64,000 nt of DNA from Clostridia bacterium. Its GTDB lineage: Bacteria; Bacillota; Clostridia; Christensenellales; Borkfalkiaceae. The stretch covers positions 1 through 64,000 of the forward strand of contig JAFQGG010000021.1 in the NCBI GenBank assembly GCA_017415505.1. The letters run 5' to 3'. This document shows, piece after piece, positions 45,728 to 54,048 of the stretch. Within the stretch, counting starts at the first letter, position 1. Every line of letters begins with the position of its first letter. The translations under genes and the position numbers were made by a program. A model generated the notes under the pieces. The model did not search any database, was not told where the DNA came from, and saw only the letters and a program-made list of their open reading frames with translations.

Positions 45728-46744
45728 ATGTTGAAATATATATTAAAACGACTCGCGTATATGCTTGCGGTGTTGGCGTTGCTGTCGTTCGTCGTGTTTA
45801 TCGTGTATAACCTTATTCCCGTGGACAAGGCGGCGGATATGGCGATGCAGGAAATTGCCGCGAACAAAAATCTCGTTTACGCGGAACGGTATTTGTATTG
45901 GCAACGGCGGTTTGGTTTGGACGGAAATTTGTTTTTGCGCTATCTCCGTTGGCTAGGCGTCGCGCCCTTTTACGACGGCTCGTTCAACGGGCTGTTCCAA
46001 GGGAATTTAGGGACTTCGATCGTGCACGGAAAACCCGTTGCCGAGGTCATTCGCACGCCCCTTATCAACACCGTCGTGCTCAACGCCTTCGCCGCGGTAT
46101 TGGCGTTTGGGATTACCGTACCGCTCGGTATTTTTTGCGCCGTGAAACGGGGGAGCAAACGGGATATCGCCGTGCAAATCGGCACGATTATAGGGTACAG
46201 CGTGCCCACTTTCATTATTGCGATCCTGTTCATTTGGCTGTTTGCGATCAAGCTCGATTGGTTTCCCGTGTCGGGTATGTCGTCCGTGGGCAAAGACTAT
46301 ACGGGTTTTCGCGCCTTTTTGGATAGGGCGTATCACTTTATACTCCCGCTCGCCGTTATGACCTTTTGTTCGTTAGGGGGCATGACCCGTTACGTGCGCG
46401 CGGCAATGATTGAAGCGTTGCAAATGGACTGCGTGCGCACGGCGCGCGCAAAGGGCTTGCGCGAACGGCTCGTCGTGCGTTCGCACGCGTGGAGAAACGC
46501 GCTCGTGCCCGTCGTGACGCTTGCCATCGGTTGGTTGGTCGGCATATTTTCGGGATCGATCATGATAGAGAATATTTTCGGTTACAACGGAATCGGAAAG
46601 GTGTATTTCGACGCATTGACGGCAAACGACAACGAGATTGCGCTTGCTATGCAAATGCTGTATATCCTGCTTGCCTTGGCGGGGAATTTGCTCGTGGATA
46701 TAGCGTACGGCTTGGTAGACCCGCGTATTCGCGTGGGGAAATGA
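45728..46744 (+). CDS. Oligopeptide-type ABC transporter permease (OppB-like)
   Basis: The start at 45728 (MLKYILKRLAYMLAVLALL) is chosen because it gives the usual first membrane helix of OppB/DppB proteins and lies 7 bases after the binding-protein stop; 338 residues result. The EAA-type cytoplasmic loop RTARAKGLRERLVVRSHAWRNA contacts the ATPases. About six membrane segments are visible. The large extracytoplasmic loop after helix 1 (residues about 40-110) includes AERYLYWQRRFGLDG, common in the family. Confidence 0.92.
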   Translation: MLKYILKRLAYMLAVLALLSFVVFIVYNLIPVDKAADMAMQEIAANKNLVYAERYLYWQRRFGLDGNLFLRYLRWLGVAPFYDGSFNGLFQGNLGTSIVHGKPVAEVIRTPLINTVVLNAFAAVLAFGITVPLGIFCAVKRGSKRDIAVQIGTIIGYSVPTFIIAILFIWLFAIKLDWFPVSGMSSVGKDYTGFRAFLDRAYHFILPLAVMTFCSLGGMTRYVRAAMIEALQMDCVRTARAKGLRERLVVRSHAWRNALVPVVTLAIGWLVGIFSGSIMIENIFGYNGIGKVYFDALTANDNEIALAMQMLYILLALAGNLLVDIAYGLVDPRIRVGK

Positions 46745-46753
46745 GGTGACGGC

Positions 46754-48664
46754 ATGAAAAAGGAGAATTGGGTAAAACGGGCGTGGGGGCGTACCGTGTC
46801 CGCGTTCAAGCGGTTTTGGAGTTGGATAAAACGCGCGTTTTCCACGAAAAAAGAGCTTCCTACGGAAGGCGTGGAAAGCCCGTCGAAACTACTGCGCGAA
46901 GCGTTTTTCCGTCGTAAGGCGGCGGTCGTTGCGCTCGTGATACTGCTCGCGCTATTTGCGTTCGTGTTCGTCGCGCCCGCGTTCGTGCCGATGGATATCA
47001 ATTACACCGACCCTCTGCAACAAAATATCGCGCCCGTGTTCGATCTTCGAAAAGTGCCGAGCGGTTTGGACGGGCGCGTGGAAAGTATAGACGGGTTTTC
47101 GGGGTTTACGGCGGGGCTTTCCCGCACGGGCGAGGCGTTCGTTTGGGGGAGCACGAAAGACGAGCTGTACAAAACCGATTTGAAAAATTTGCCCGACGAG
47201 GTGAAGGACGAGGGGGCGGTGTTTCTCGCTACGGGAAAGGATCATATTCTCGCCGTGACGAAGGGCGGAAAGCTGATCGGTTGGGGGGATAAAAGTTGCG
47301 GGCAGTACGGCTACGAGTCGGTACTCAACGCGATTTCCACGCCCGAGAGATTCCGCGAGGGCGTGGAGGTGGACTCCGTTCGACAGCTTACTTGCGGGTA
47401 TCAAACTTCCGCGCTCGTGCAAACGGACGGGGTCGCGTACCTTTGGGGGAACTTGAACGCGGTGAAAAATTTATCGGAAGTGAACGGCAAAACGGGCGTG
47501 AAAAAGGTGGTGTTCACCAACTCCGTGGCGGTGGCGTTGACGGAGGACGGTGCGCTGTTTGCGGGCGACGAACTGCCTTTTACTTCCGCCGTGAGCGATA
47601 GAACGGGTCGGCAAAGCTCGTTGCAAAGCTATCTAACGGGAAGAAAGGCGGTGGTAATCGCCTCGACGAACAAGTGTATCGCGATCGTGTTGGAGAACGG
47701 GGAAACGGTGGTTTCGGGCGTGTTTGAAAACGGGGAGGATATTTTGCCTACGCTACGCGATGGGGAGTATTTTCTTTCCCTCGACGGCGGTACGAGGCAT
47801 TTCGTCGGCGTTACCAATCTTGGCAACGCGTACGCGTGGGGGCATAACGCGTACGGACAATGCGAGGTGGTTGCGGACGGAAACGCGTATCGTGCGTTTG
47901 CGGGCGCGCAACAGTCCTACGTGATCGACGGCGAGGGCAAAATCTTGCAAAGCGTGGGCTTAAAGGGGTATCCCATGGGCACGGACGGGCGCGGACGGGA
48001 TATTTTTACGCGGATTGCGCACGGTGGAAAAATGACCATGACGATCGGCGCGGTGGCGGTGCTCGTGTCCTCTGCGATCGCGATCGTCGTGGGTTGCGTT
48101 TCGGGGTATTTCGGCGGGGCGACGGATACCCTTCTCATGCGGGTGACGGAGATTTTTTCCTCCATTCCGTTTTTGCCGTTCGCCATGCTGTTGTCGCAAA
48201 TTATCAAGCATTATAATATCTCGGAAACGGCGCGAATCTTTATGATTATGCTCATTCTCGGCGCGCTGTCTTGGCCGTCGCTGGCGCGGATTATTAGGGG
48301 GCAGGTACTTGCCGAACGCGAAAAAGAGTTCGTTACGGCGGCGCACGCGATCGGGGTGAAACGGGGCAAAATCGCCTTTCGGCATATCTTGCCGAATATC
48401 GTAAGCGTGATTCTCGTGAGTATGACGCTCGATTTCGCGGGCTGTTTGCTCACCGAATCGTCGCTGTCCTATTTGGGGTTCGGCGTGCAACAGCCCGCGC
48501 CCACTTGGGGGAATATGCTCACGGGTTGCAACAACAGTACCGTGATACAGTATTATTGGTGGCAATGGCTGTTTCCCGCGCTGTTTTTGTCGCTGGCGAC
48601 CGTGTGTATCAACGTGATTGGGGACGCTTTGCGCGACGCGCTCGACCCCAAAAGCGAACGGTAG
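46754..48664 (+). CDS. OppC-like ABC permease with inserted RCC1-like beta-propeller
   Basis: The 636-residue protein is twice the usual OppC length. Residues 57-77 are the first membrane helix, and from 408 on the sequence is a normal OppC domain (GTDGRGRDIFTRIAHGG, then five helices, and EAA loop TAAHAIGVKRGKIAFRHILPN). Between them, about 105-402 form seven RCC1-type units: FTAGLSRTGEAFVWG, HILAVTKGGKLIGWG, SALVQTDGVAYLWG, AVALTEDGALFAG, IAIVLENGETVVSG, FVGVTNLGNAYAWG, SYVIDGEGKIL. By the OppC topology this propeller lies outside the cell, where the binding protein docks. It is in frame with no stop or frameshift. The gene starts 9 bases after oppB. Confidence 0.9.
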   Translation: MKKENWVKRAWGRTVSAFKRFWSWIKRAFSTKKELPTEGVESPSKLLREAFFRRKAAVVALVILLALFAFVFVAPAFVPMDINYTDPLQQNIAPVFDLRKVPSGLDGRVESIDGFSGFTAGLSRTGEAFVWGSTKDELYKTDLKNLPDEVKDEGAVFLATGKDHILAVTKGGKLIGWGDKSCGQYGYESVLNAISTPERFREGVEVDSVRQLTCGYQTSALVQTDGVAYLWGNLNAVKNLSEVNGKTGVKKVVFTNSVAVALTEDGALFAGDELPFTSAVSDRTGRQSSLQSYLTGRKAVVIASTNKCIAIVLENGETVVSGVFENGEDILPTLRDGEYFLSLDGGTRHFVGVTNLGNAYAWGHNAYGQCEVVADGNAYRAFAGAQQSYVIDGEGKILQSVGLKGYPMGTDGRGRDIFTRIAHGGKMTMTIGAVAVLVSSAIAIVVGCVSGYFGGATDTLLMRVTEIFSSIPFLPFAMLLSQIIKHYNISETARIFMIMLILGALSWPSLARIIRGQVLAEREKEFVTAAHAIGVKRGKIAFRHILPNIVSVILVSMTLDFAGCLLTESSLSYLGFGVQQPAPTWGNMLTGCNNSTVIQYYWWQWLFPALFLSLATVCINVIGDALRDALDPKSER

Positions 48665-48673
48665 GAGGAAGGA

Positions 48674-49717
48674 ATGGCTCTATTGGAAGTGAAAAATTTG
48701 CGCGTGTGTTTCCGCACGCGAAAGGGGATCGTGCGGGCGGTGAACGATATTTCCTTTTCGCTCGACGCCGGTAAAACGCTTGCCATCGTCGGGGAATCGG
48801 GATCGGGAAAAAGCGTGTCGGCAATGAGCGTACTGCGACTACTTGACGGGAACGGGTATATCGAGAGCGGGGAAATTCTATTCGACGAACACGAAACGGG
48901 GCGGGCGGTGGACCTCGCGCGCCTATCGGAACGCGAAATGAGCAAAATTCGCGGGAACCGTATTTCCGTGATATTCCAAGAACCCATGACCGCGCTCAAT
49001 CCCGTTTTTACGGTGAAAAGACAGCTTATCGAACCGTTTCTCGTGCACGGCGGGCACACGAAAAAACAGGCGGAGATAGAGGCGGAAAAAATGTTGGAGG
49101 CGGTGCGTATTCCCGCGCCCAAACGGGTGCTCAAAGAATATCCGCACCAACTTTCGGGGGGTATGCGACAGCGGATCATGATCGCCATGGCGCTTGCGTG
49201 CCAACCGAAAATTTTGATTGCGGACGAGCCGACGACCGCGCTCGACGTGACCATTCAAGCGCAAATTTTGGAGCTTATGCGGGATTTGCAAAAGGAGCGG
49301 GGTACGGCGATTTTGTTTATCACGCACGATTTGGGCGTGGTGAACGAAACGGCGGACGAAGTCGCCGTCACTTATTGCGGACAAATCGTCGAGCGGGCGA
49401 AACGGAGCGCGCTGTTTGGCGGTCGCTATTCCCACCCGTACACGGAAGGATTGCTTTCTTCCATTCCCTCGCTCCATAAAAAGAAGGAACGCTTGGACTG
49501 TATCGCGGGGAGCGTGCCCTCGCCTTGGGAATTGCCCAAGGGTTGTAAGTTCGCGCCCCGTTGTCCGTACGCCACGCAAAAATGTATCGTGAAAGAGCCT
49601 GCGCTCGAAAGCGTGGGGAATTCGGCGTCGGGGCACGCCGTACGGTGTTTTTATCCCGAAAAGGAGGAGCGCAAAAGTGATCGACACGCAGAACTTGTTG
49701 TCCGTTTGCGGACTTAA
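48674..49717 (+). CDS. Oligopeptide-type ABC transporter ATPase (OppD-like)
   Basis: The 347-residue ATPase has Walker A GESGSGKS near residue 41, signature LSGGMRQR, Walker B ILIADEP with TTALDVT, and the C-terminal oligopeptide-type extension with cysteines (CKFAPRCPYATQKC) that bind an Fe-S cluster or zinc in this family. It pairs with the next ATPase to drive the importer. The ribosome site is GGAGGAAGG. Its 3' end overlaps the next gene by 41 bases. Confidence 0.95.
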   Translation: MALLEVKNLRVCFRTRKGIVRAVNDISFSLDAGKTLAIVGESGSGKSVSAMSVLRLLDGNGYIESGEILFDEHETGRAVDLARLSEREMSKIRGNRISVIFQEPMTALNPVFTVKRQLIEPFLVHGGHTKKQAEIEAEKMLEAVRIPAPKRVLKEYPHQLSGGMRQRIMIAMALACQPKILIADEPTTALDVTIQAQILELMRDLQKERGTAILFITHDLGVVNETADEVAVTYCGQIVERAKRSALFGGRYSHPYTEGLLSSIPSLHKKKERLDCIAGSVPSPWELPKGCKFAPRCPYATQKCIVKEPALESVGNSASGHAVRCFYPEKEERKSDRHAELVVRLRT

Positions 49718-50726
49718 AAAATATTTCCCGTTGCCCAAGAAAAATATTTTTTCAAAGCAACGGCAATACCTTCGCGCGGTGGACGGAATCGATTTGGATA
49801 TCCGTCGCGGGGAAACCTTTGCGCTCGTGGGGGAAAGCGGGTGCGGAAAATCCACTTTGGGTAGAACGATTTTACAGCTGTACCGCCCCACCGAAGGGAA
49901 GGTGTACTATTACGGCGATTCGGAGGAACAAGGCGTTGAGCTTACCGCTTGCGACGAGAAGAAAATGCGGGATTTGCGCAAAGATTTGCAAATCGTCTTT
50001 CAAGACCCCTACTCCTCGCTCAATCCCCGCATGACCGTCGGACAACTCGTTGGAGAGGGGGTGACGACGCATAAATTTTTTCGGCGCGGTTCGCCTAAGT
50101 TAAAGGCGTATATTTTGGAAACCATGAAAAAATGCGGGTTGCAGGAATACGCGATAAACCGTTATCCCCACCAATTTTCGGGCGGGCAACGGCAAAGGGT
50201 TTGTATTGCCCGCGCGCTTGCGCTCAAACCCAAATTTATCGTTTGCGACGAGTGCGTTTCCGCGCTCGACGTTTCCATACAGTCGCAAATCCTTAATTTG
50301 CTGTCTGAATTAAAAGAGCGGGAGGGGCTAACCTATTTGTTTATCTCGCACGACCTTTCCGTCGTGCGTCATATCGCCGATCGCGTCGCCGTCATGTATT
50401 TGGGGAGAATCGTGGAAAGGGCGGACGGGGAACGGCTGTTTTCACAGCCTCGCCACCCCTACACCGTTTCCCTGCTCTCCGCCGCCCCGTCTTTGCAGGG
50501 GAAAAAGGAAAAGATTATCTTGCAGGGCAATATGCCCTCGCCCGTCTTTCCGCCCGAGGGCTGTCCGTTTCATACCCGCTGTTTTATGGCGCAAGAGGTG
50601 TGTAAACGCATACCTGCCCCCTTGCAAGAAACGGAAAAGGGGCATTTCGTCGCTTGTCATTTCGCGCATATTCCCGCGAGTGAAAAGCGAAAGCTCGCGC
50701 TTGGGGCAAAAGGCTTGGATAGGTGA
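49677..50726 (+). CDS. Oligopeptide-type ABC transporter ATPase (OppF-like)
   Basis: This 349-residue ATPase starts at a GTG with GGAGGAG upstream, inside the end of the preceding gene. It has Walker A GESGCGKST, signature FSGGQRQR, and Walker B in FIVCDECVSALDVS, where Cys replaces the usual Pro after Asp-Glu. The C-terminal oligopeptide extension contains CPFHTRCFMAQEVC. It completes the importer encoded by the four upstream genes. A terminator follows. Confidence 0.95.
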   Translation: MIDTQNLLSVCGLKKYFPLPKKNIFSKQRQYLRAVDGIDLDIRRGETFALVGESGCGKSTLGRTILQLYRPTEGKVYYYGDSEEQGVELTACDEKKMRDLRKDLQIVFQDPYSSLNPRMTVGQLVGEGVTTHKFFRRGSPKLKAYILETMKKCGLQEYAINRYPHQFSGGQRQRVCIARALALKPKFIVCDECVSALDVSIQSQILNLLSELKEREGLTYLFISHDLSVVRHIADRVAVMYLGRIVERADGERLFSQPRHPYTVSLLSAAPSLQGKKEKIILQGNMPSPVFPPEGCPFHTRCFMAQEVCKRIPAPLQETEKGHFVACHFAHIPASEKRKLALGAKGLDR

Positions 50727-50730
50727 AACG

Positions 50731-50795
50731 AACGGGGGATTTTCTCCCCGTTTTCATTCGTTGCAGGATTTTTTTACCGCGGTGCGGTAAAAAAA
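50731..50795. terminator. Two terminator-like hairpins after the opp operon
   Basis: AACGGGG/CCCCGTT (50731-50752) followed by TTC, then TTTTTTACCGC/GCGGTAAAAAA with loop GGT (50770-50795). The second has a T run on its left arm and A run on its right. Confidence 0.75.
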
Positions 50796-50838
50796 CGCGA
50801 AAAAGTATAAAAAAATGCGTTTCGCCTTTTCTTTCGTG

Positions 50839-50868
50839 TTGACAAAGAGTATGAAAATATATTATAAT
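50839..50868 (+). promoter_or_regulatory. Promoter of the CNNM-type gene
   Basis: TTGACA (50839-50844), 18 bases, TATAAT (50863-50868). Confidence 0.8.
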
Positions 50869-50934
50869 ATAGGGTAGAAAGCTACGGCTTTTGAAAAAAT
50901 ATATTTTTGTTTTGGAGGATATTCAACAACTATC

Positions 50935-52230
50935 ATGGACACAATCCCTCTCCTATCTTTGGTTATCGTCGTATTGGTAATCTTATCCGGATTCTTTTCG
51001 GGAACGGAAACGGCGTATTCTTGCGCGAATAAAATCAAGCTCAAAAGTATGGTGATGCTTGGCAAGAAGAACGCGAAAGCGGTGTATAAATTCGCCGACG
51101 AAAAGTACGACAAATTAGTCACGACCATACTCATAGGAAACAATATCGTCAATTTGACGGCTTCCGCGCTCGGTACGATCCTGTTTGCGGAGATTTTGAA
51201 AACCGCTCCGCATATCGATCCCACGACCGTTTCGACTGCGGTGCTCACCGTAGTGGTGCTCCTGTTCGGGGAAATTACGCCCAAGTATTTTGCAAGCGTA
51301 TATCCCGAAAAATTCTGTTTCATCTTCTATCCGCTTATGCAACTTTTCTATTGGATTCTTTTGCCGTTGGGCAAAATTTTCGACGGGTTTAAGTGGTTGC
51401 TTGCGAAAATTTTCAAGCTTAAAAAGGACGAAACGATCACGGACGAGGAATTGATGACGCTCGTGGACGAGGCGGAGGAGAGCGGTACGCTCAAAGAGGA
51501 CGAATCCGAACTCGTGCGCTCCGCGCTCGAATTTGACGATTTGAAGGTGGAAGATATTCTCGTGCCCCGCGTGGACGTGCACGCCGTCAACGTAGACTTT
51601 ACGATGGAAGAGGTGCGCGCGGTGTTTGAAAAAACGGGTTATTCCCGTTTGCCCGTATACAAGGAAACGATCGATAACGTGATCGGACTTATCCACGAAC
51701 GGGATTTTTTCAGCGGATACATTAAAGGCGAACAGCAAATCGGGCATTTGGTACAGGATATCGTGTTTACTTCCGAAATTACCCGCATTTCTACTTTGCT
51801 CAAACAGCTCCAAAAGAAGAAAATCCATATGGCTGCCGTTTCCGACGAATACGGCGGGCTCGTTGGTATCGTTACCTTGGAAGATATTTTGGAAGAACTC
51901 GTCGGGGAGATTTGGGACGAGCACGACGAGGAAGAAGTGCTGTTCGGTAAAATTTCCGAGGACGAATATTGGGTGGACGCGAAGTGCGAATTGAAAGACT
52001 TCCTTGCTCTTTACGAAATGGAAGAAGAGGAAGAAAAATCCGACTCGAACACCGTCGGCGGTTGGACGACGGAAAATTTCGGGGCGATCCCGCCCGTGGG
52101 CGAAACTTTCGTGATCAACGGCGTGGAGATTCGCGTGGTGAAAGCGACCCCGCAAAAGGTGTTGAAAGTGCGCGCAAAACGCTTGGATAGCGTTGCGGAA
52201 GAAGACAAGGGCGATAAAGACCGCGATTAA
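50935..52230 (+). CDS. CNNM/CorC-type membrane protein (DUF21, CBS pair, CorC_HlyC)
   Basis: The 431-residue protein has an N-terminal DUF21 membrane domain (about 1-190) with SGFFSGTETAYSCANKIKL and IGNNIVNLTASALGTIL, a CBS pair (about 205-330), and a C-terminal CorC_HlyC domain with EDEYWVDAKCELKDF and TVGGWTTENFGAIPPVGE. Such proteins, often named hemolysin-related, are now viewed as Mg2+ (or other divalent cation) transporters of the CNNM/CorC/MpfA group. It has its own promoter. Confidence 0.92.
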   Translation: MDTIPLLSLVIVVLVILSGFFSGTETAYSCANKIKLKSMVMLGKKNAKAVYKFADEKYDKLVTTILIGNNIVNLTASALGTILFAEILKTAPHIDPTTVSTAVLTVVVLLFGEITPKYFASVYPEKFCFIFYPLMQLFYWILLPLGKIFDGFKWLLAKIFKLKKDETITDEELMTLVDEAEESGTLKEDESELVRSALEFDDLKVEDILVPRVDVHAVNVDFTMEEVRAVFEKTGYSRLPVYKETIDNVIGLIHERDFFSGYIKGEQQIGHLVQDIVFTSEITRISTLLKQLQKKKIHMAAVSDEYGGLVGIVTLEDILEELVGEIWDEHDEEEVLFGKISEDEYWVDAKCELKDFLALYEMEEEEEKSDSNTVGGWTTENFGAIPPVGETFVINGVEIRVVKATPQKVLKVRAKRLDSVAEEDKGDKDRD

Positions 52231-52267
52231 AAGCGAAAGAATCGCAAATGAAAACGAAATTTTTTGC

Positions 52268-52296
52268 TTGCGTTCGTGCGCGTGAAAATATATAAT
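52268..52296 (+). promoter_or_regulatory. galE promoter
   Basis: TTGCGT (52268-52273), 17 bases, TATAAT (52291-52296). A small GGTTC/GAACC hairpin lies in the leader (52321-52335). Confidence 0.65.
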
Positions 52297-52354
52297 ATAA
52301 TTAAGATACGATTAAGGCAGGTTCTTATCGAACCGAAAAAAGCGAGGTGGCGTT

Positions 52355-53368
52355 ATGGCAACGATTTTGGTTACGGGTGGAAGCGGTTATATCGGTTCGC
52401 ACACCGTTTTGGAACTTCTCAACAAAAACTACGAAGTCGTCGTAGTGGACAATTTTAGCAATTCGAGTTTTGAAAGTATTCGTCGCGTGCAAAAGATTAC
52501 GGGCAAAACCGTTACTTTTTACGAGGCGGATATTCGCGACAGCGCGAAAATGGAGAAAATTTTCTCCGCGCATAAATTTGACGCGGTGATTCATTTCGCG
52601 GCGTTCAAGGCGGTGGGCGAAAGCTGTAAAATGCCACTCAAATATTACGAAAACAATATTAGCGGTACGGTTTCGCTTTTGCAAATCATGGAAAAGCACG
52701 GCGTAAAGAAAATTATTTTCTCGTCGTCCGCTACGGTGTACGGCGATCCCGAACGGCTTCCGCTCGACGAAACTTGCCGTCTTTCTACCACCAATCCTTA
52801 CGGCAGTACCAAACTCATGATGGAAATGATCATGCAGGATTTGTATAAGGCGGATAAGGAATGGAATATCATTTTGCTCCGTTATTTCAACCCCGTCGGC
52901 GCGCACGAGAGCGGGCTGATCGGTGAAGACCCGAAAGGGATTCCCAACAACCTTATGCCCTTCGTGGCGCAAGTGGCGAGCGGGAAACTTTCCTGTATCA
53001 ACGTGTTCGGCAACGATTACGACACGCCCGACGGAACGGGCGTTCGCGATTATATCCACGTGGTTGATTTGGCACTCGGGCATATCGCGGCGATTGAAGA
53101 ATGTAACGAGAGCGGGGTGCATATTTACAACCTCGGCACGGGGCGCGGTTACAGCGTGCTCGACATGATCCACGCGTTTGAAAAGGCTTGCGGGAAAACG
53201 CTCCCGTATAAGATTTGCGAACGCCGTCCCGGGGATATCGCGGCTTGCTACGCTTGCCCCGATAAAGCGAAAGCCGAGCTGAAATGGGAAGCTAAATTCG
53301 GCATTGAAGAAATGTGCGCTTCACAATGGAAGTGGCAAAGCGGTAATCCCATGGGCTACGAGGGATAA
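52355..53368 (+). CDS. galE: UDP-glucose 4-epimerase
   Basis: The 337-residue extended short-chain dehydrogenase has the NAD motif [11 protein letters not shown] at 6-16, the FSSSATVYG strand, the catalytic YGSTK (Tyr-x-x-x-Lys) and the C-terminal [11 protein letters not shown] typical of GalE. It interconverts UDP-glucose and UDP-galactose for surface polysaccharides or galactose use. GAGGTGG precedes the ATG. The next gene begins 9 bases after the stop. Confidence 0.95.
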   Translation: MATILVTGGSGYIGSHTVLELLNKNYEVVVVDNFSNSSFESIRRVQKITGKTVTFYEADIRDSAKMEKIFSAHKFDAVIHFAAFKAVGESCKMPLKYYENNISGTVSLLQIMEKHGVKKIIFSSSATVYGDPERLPLDETCRLSTTNPYGSTKLMMEMIMQDLYKADKEWNIILLRYFNPVGAHESGLIGEDPKGIPNNLMPFVAQVASGKLSCINVFGNDYDTPDGTGVRDYIHVVDLALGHIAAIEECNESGVHIYNLGTGRGYSVLDMIHAFEKACGKTLPYKICERRPGDIAACYACPDKAKAELKWEAKFGIEEMCASQWKWQSGNPMGYEG

Positions 53369-53377
53369 TTCTCTTTT

Positions 53378-54040
53378 ATGATAACACCCGATAAAATAAT
53401 CCGTTCCAATCGCAAAACGCTGTCCGTTTCCATCGACCATTTCGGCTCGGTGACGGTGCGTGCGCCACGGCGTTGCGAGGAAAAACGGATTTTTGCTTTT
53501 TTATCGGAGAAAGAGGAATGGATACGGCGCAAGCAAGCGGAAATCAAGGGGGCAGGTATGGCTTTACCGCCCGAAAACCTCGACGGGTACTCGTTTTTGC
53601 TTTTGGGAAAGCCTTGCGAAATCGTCGTGGACGAGGGCAAGCGCGTCCGTTTCGATGCGGAAGAATATAAACTGTATTTGCCCAAAGAAAACGCAAGAGA
53701 ACGGCTCTTGAAATGGCTCAAAGAAAATGCAAAGCGTATCCTTTGTTCGCTCACCGAAAGCAAGGCGAGGGAAATGGGCACGGCGTACCGCTCGGTATCC
53801 GTCACCTCGGCGAAAACGCGTTGGGGGAGCTGTTCGTATCATAACGCGTTGCACTATTCCTTTCGCGTGCTGTACGCGCCGAGGGAAGTGATTGAATATA
53901 TCGTCGTGCACGAGCTTGCGCACACCAAGCACAAAGATCACTCCAAAGCGTTTTGGGATTTCGTGCAGGTGTTCGTTCCCGATTGGCGGGAAAAGCGCAA
54001 ATGGTTAAAAGCGCACGGCGTTTTGATGGAAATATTTTGA
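53378..54040 (+). CDS. YgjP-type (DUF45) zinc metallopeptidase-like protein
   Basis: The 220-residue protein has the zinc motif VVHELAHTKHKDHS (His-Glu-x-x-His) near residue 175 and the preceding TRWGSCSYHNALHYSFR, both hallmarks of the YgjP/DUF45 family, related to SprT/WLM peptidases. No signal sequence is seen, so it is probably cytoplasmic. Substrates are unknown. It lies 9 bases after galE and 8 bases before a transglutaminase-like lipoprotein gene. Confidence 0.88.
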   Translation: MITPDKIIRSNRKTLSVSIDHFGSVTVRAPRRCEEKRIFAFLSEKEEWIRRKQAEIKGAGMALPPENLDGYSFLLLGKPCEIVVDEGKRVRFDAEEYKLYLPKENARERLLKWLKENAKRILCSLTESKAREMGTAYRSVSVTSAKTRWGSCSYHNALHYSFRVLYAPREVIEYIVVHELAHTKHKDHSKAFWDFVQVFVPDWREKRKWLKAHGVLMEIF

Positions 54041-54048
54041 GGAAGTTT

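Noticed and set aside
46754..48664. Artificial fusion of an RCC1 protein gene and a permease gene
   Set aside because: The frame is continuous through both junctions, the permease needs both the helix before and the core after the insert, and flanking genes of the operon are intact.
53953..54048. Upstream extension of the transglutaminase lipoprotein
   Set aside because: The extra 32 codons overlap the preceding metallopeptidase gene and would bury the signal peptide; the ATG at 54049 has a proper ribosome site.
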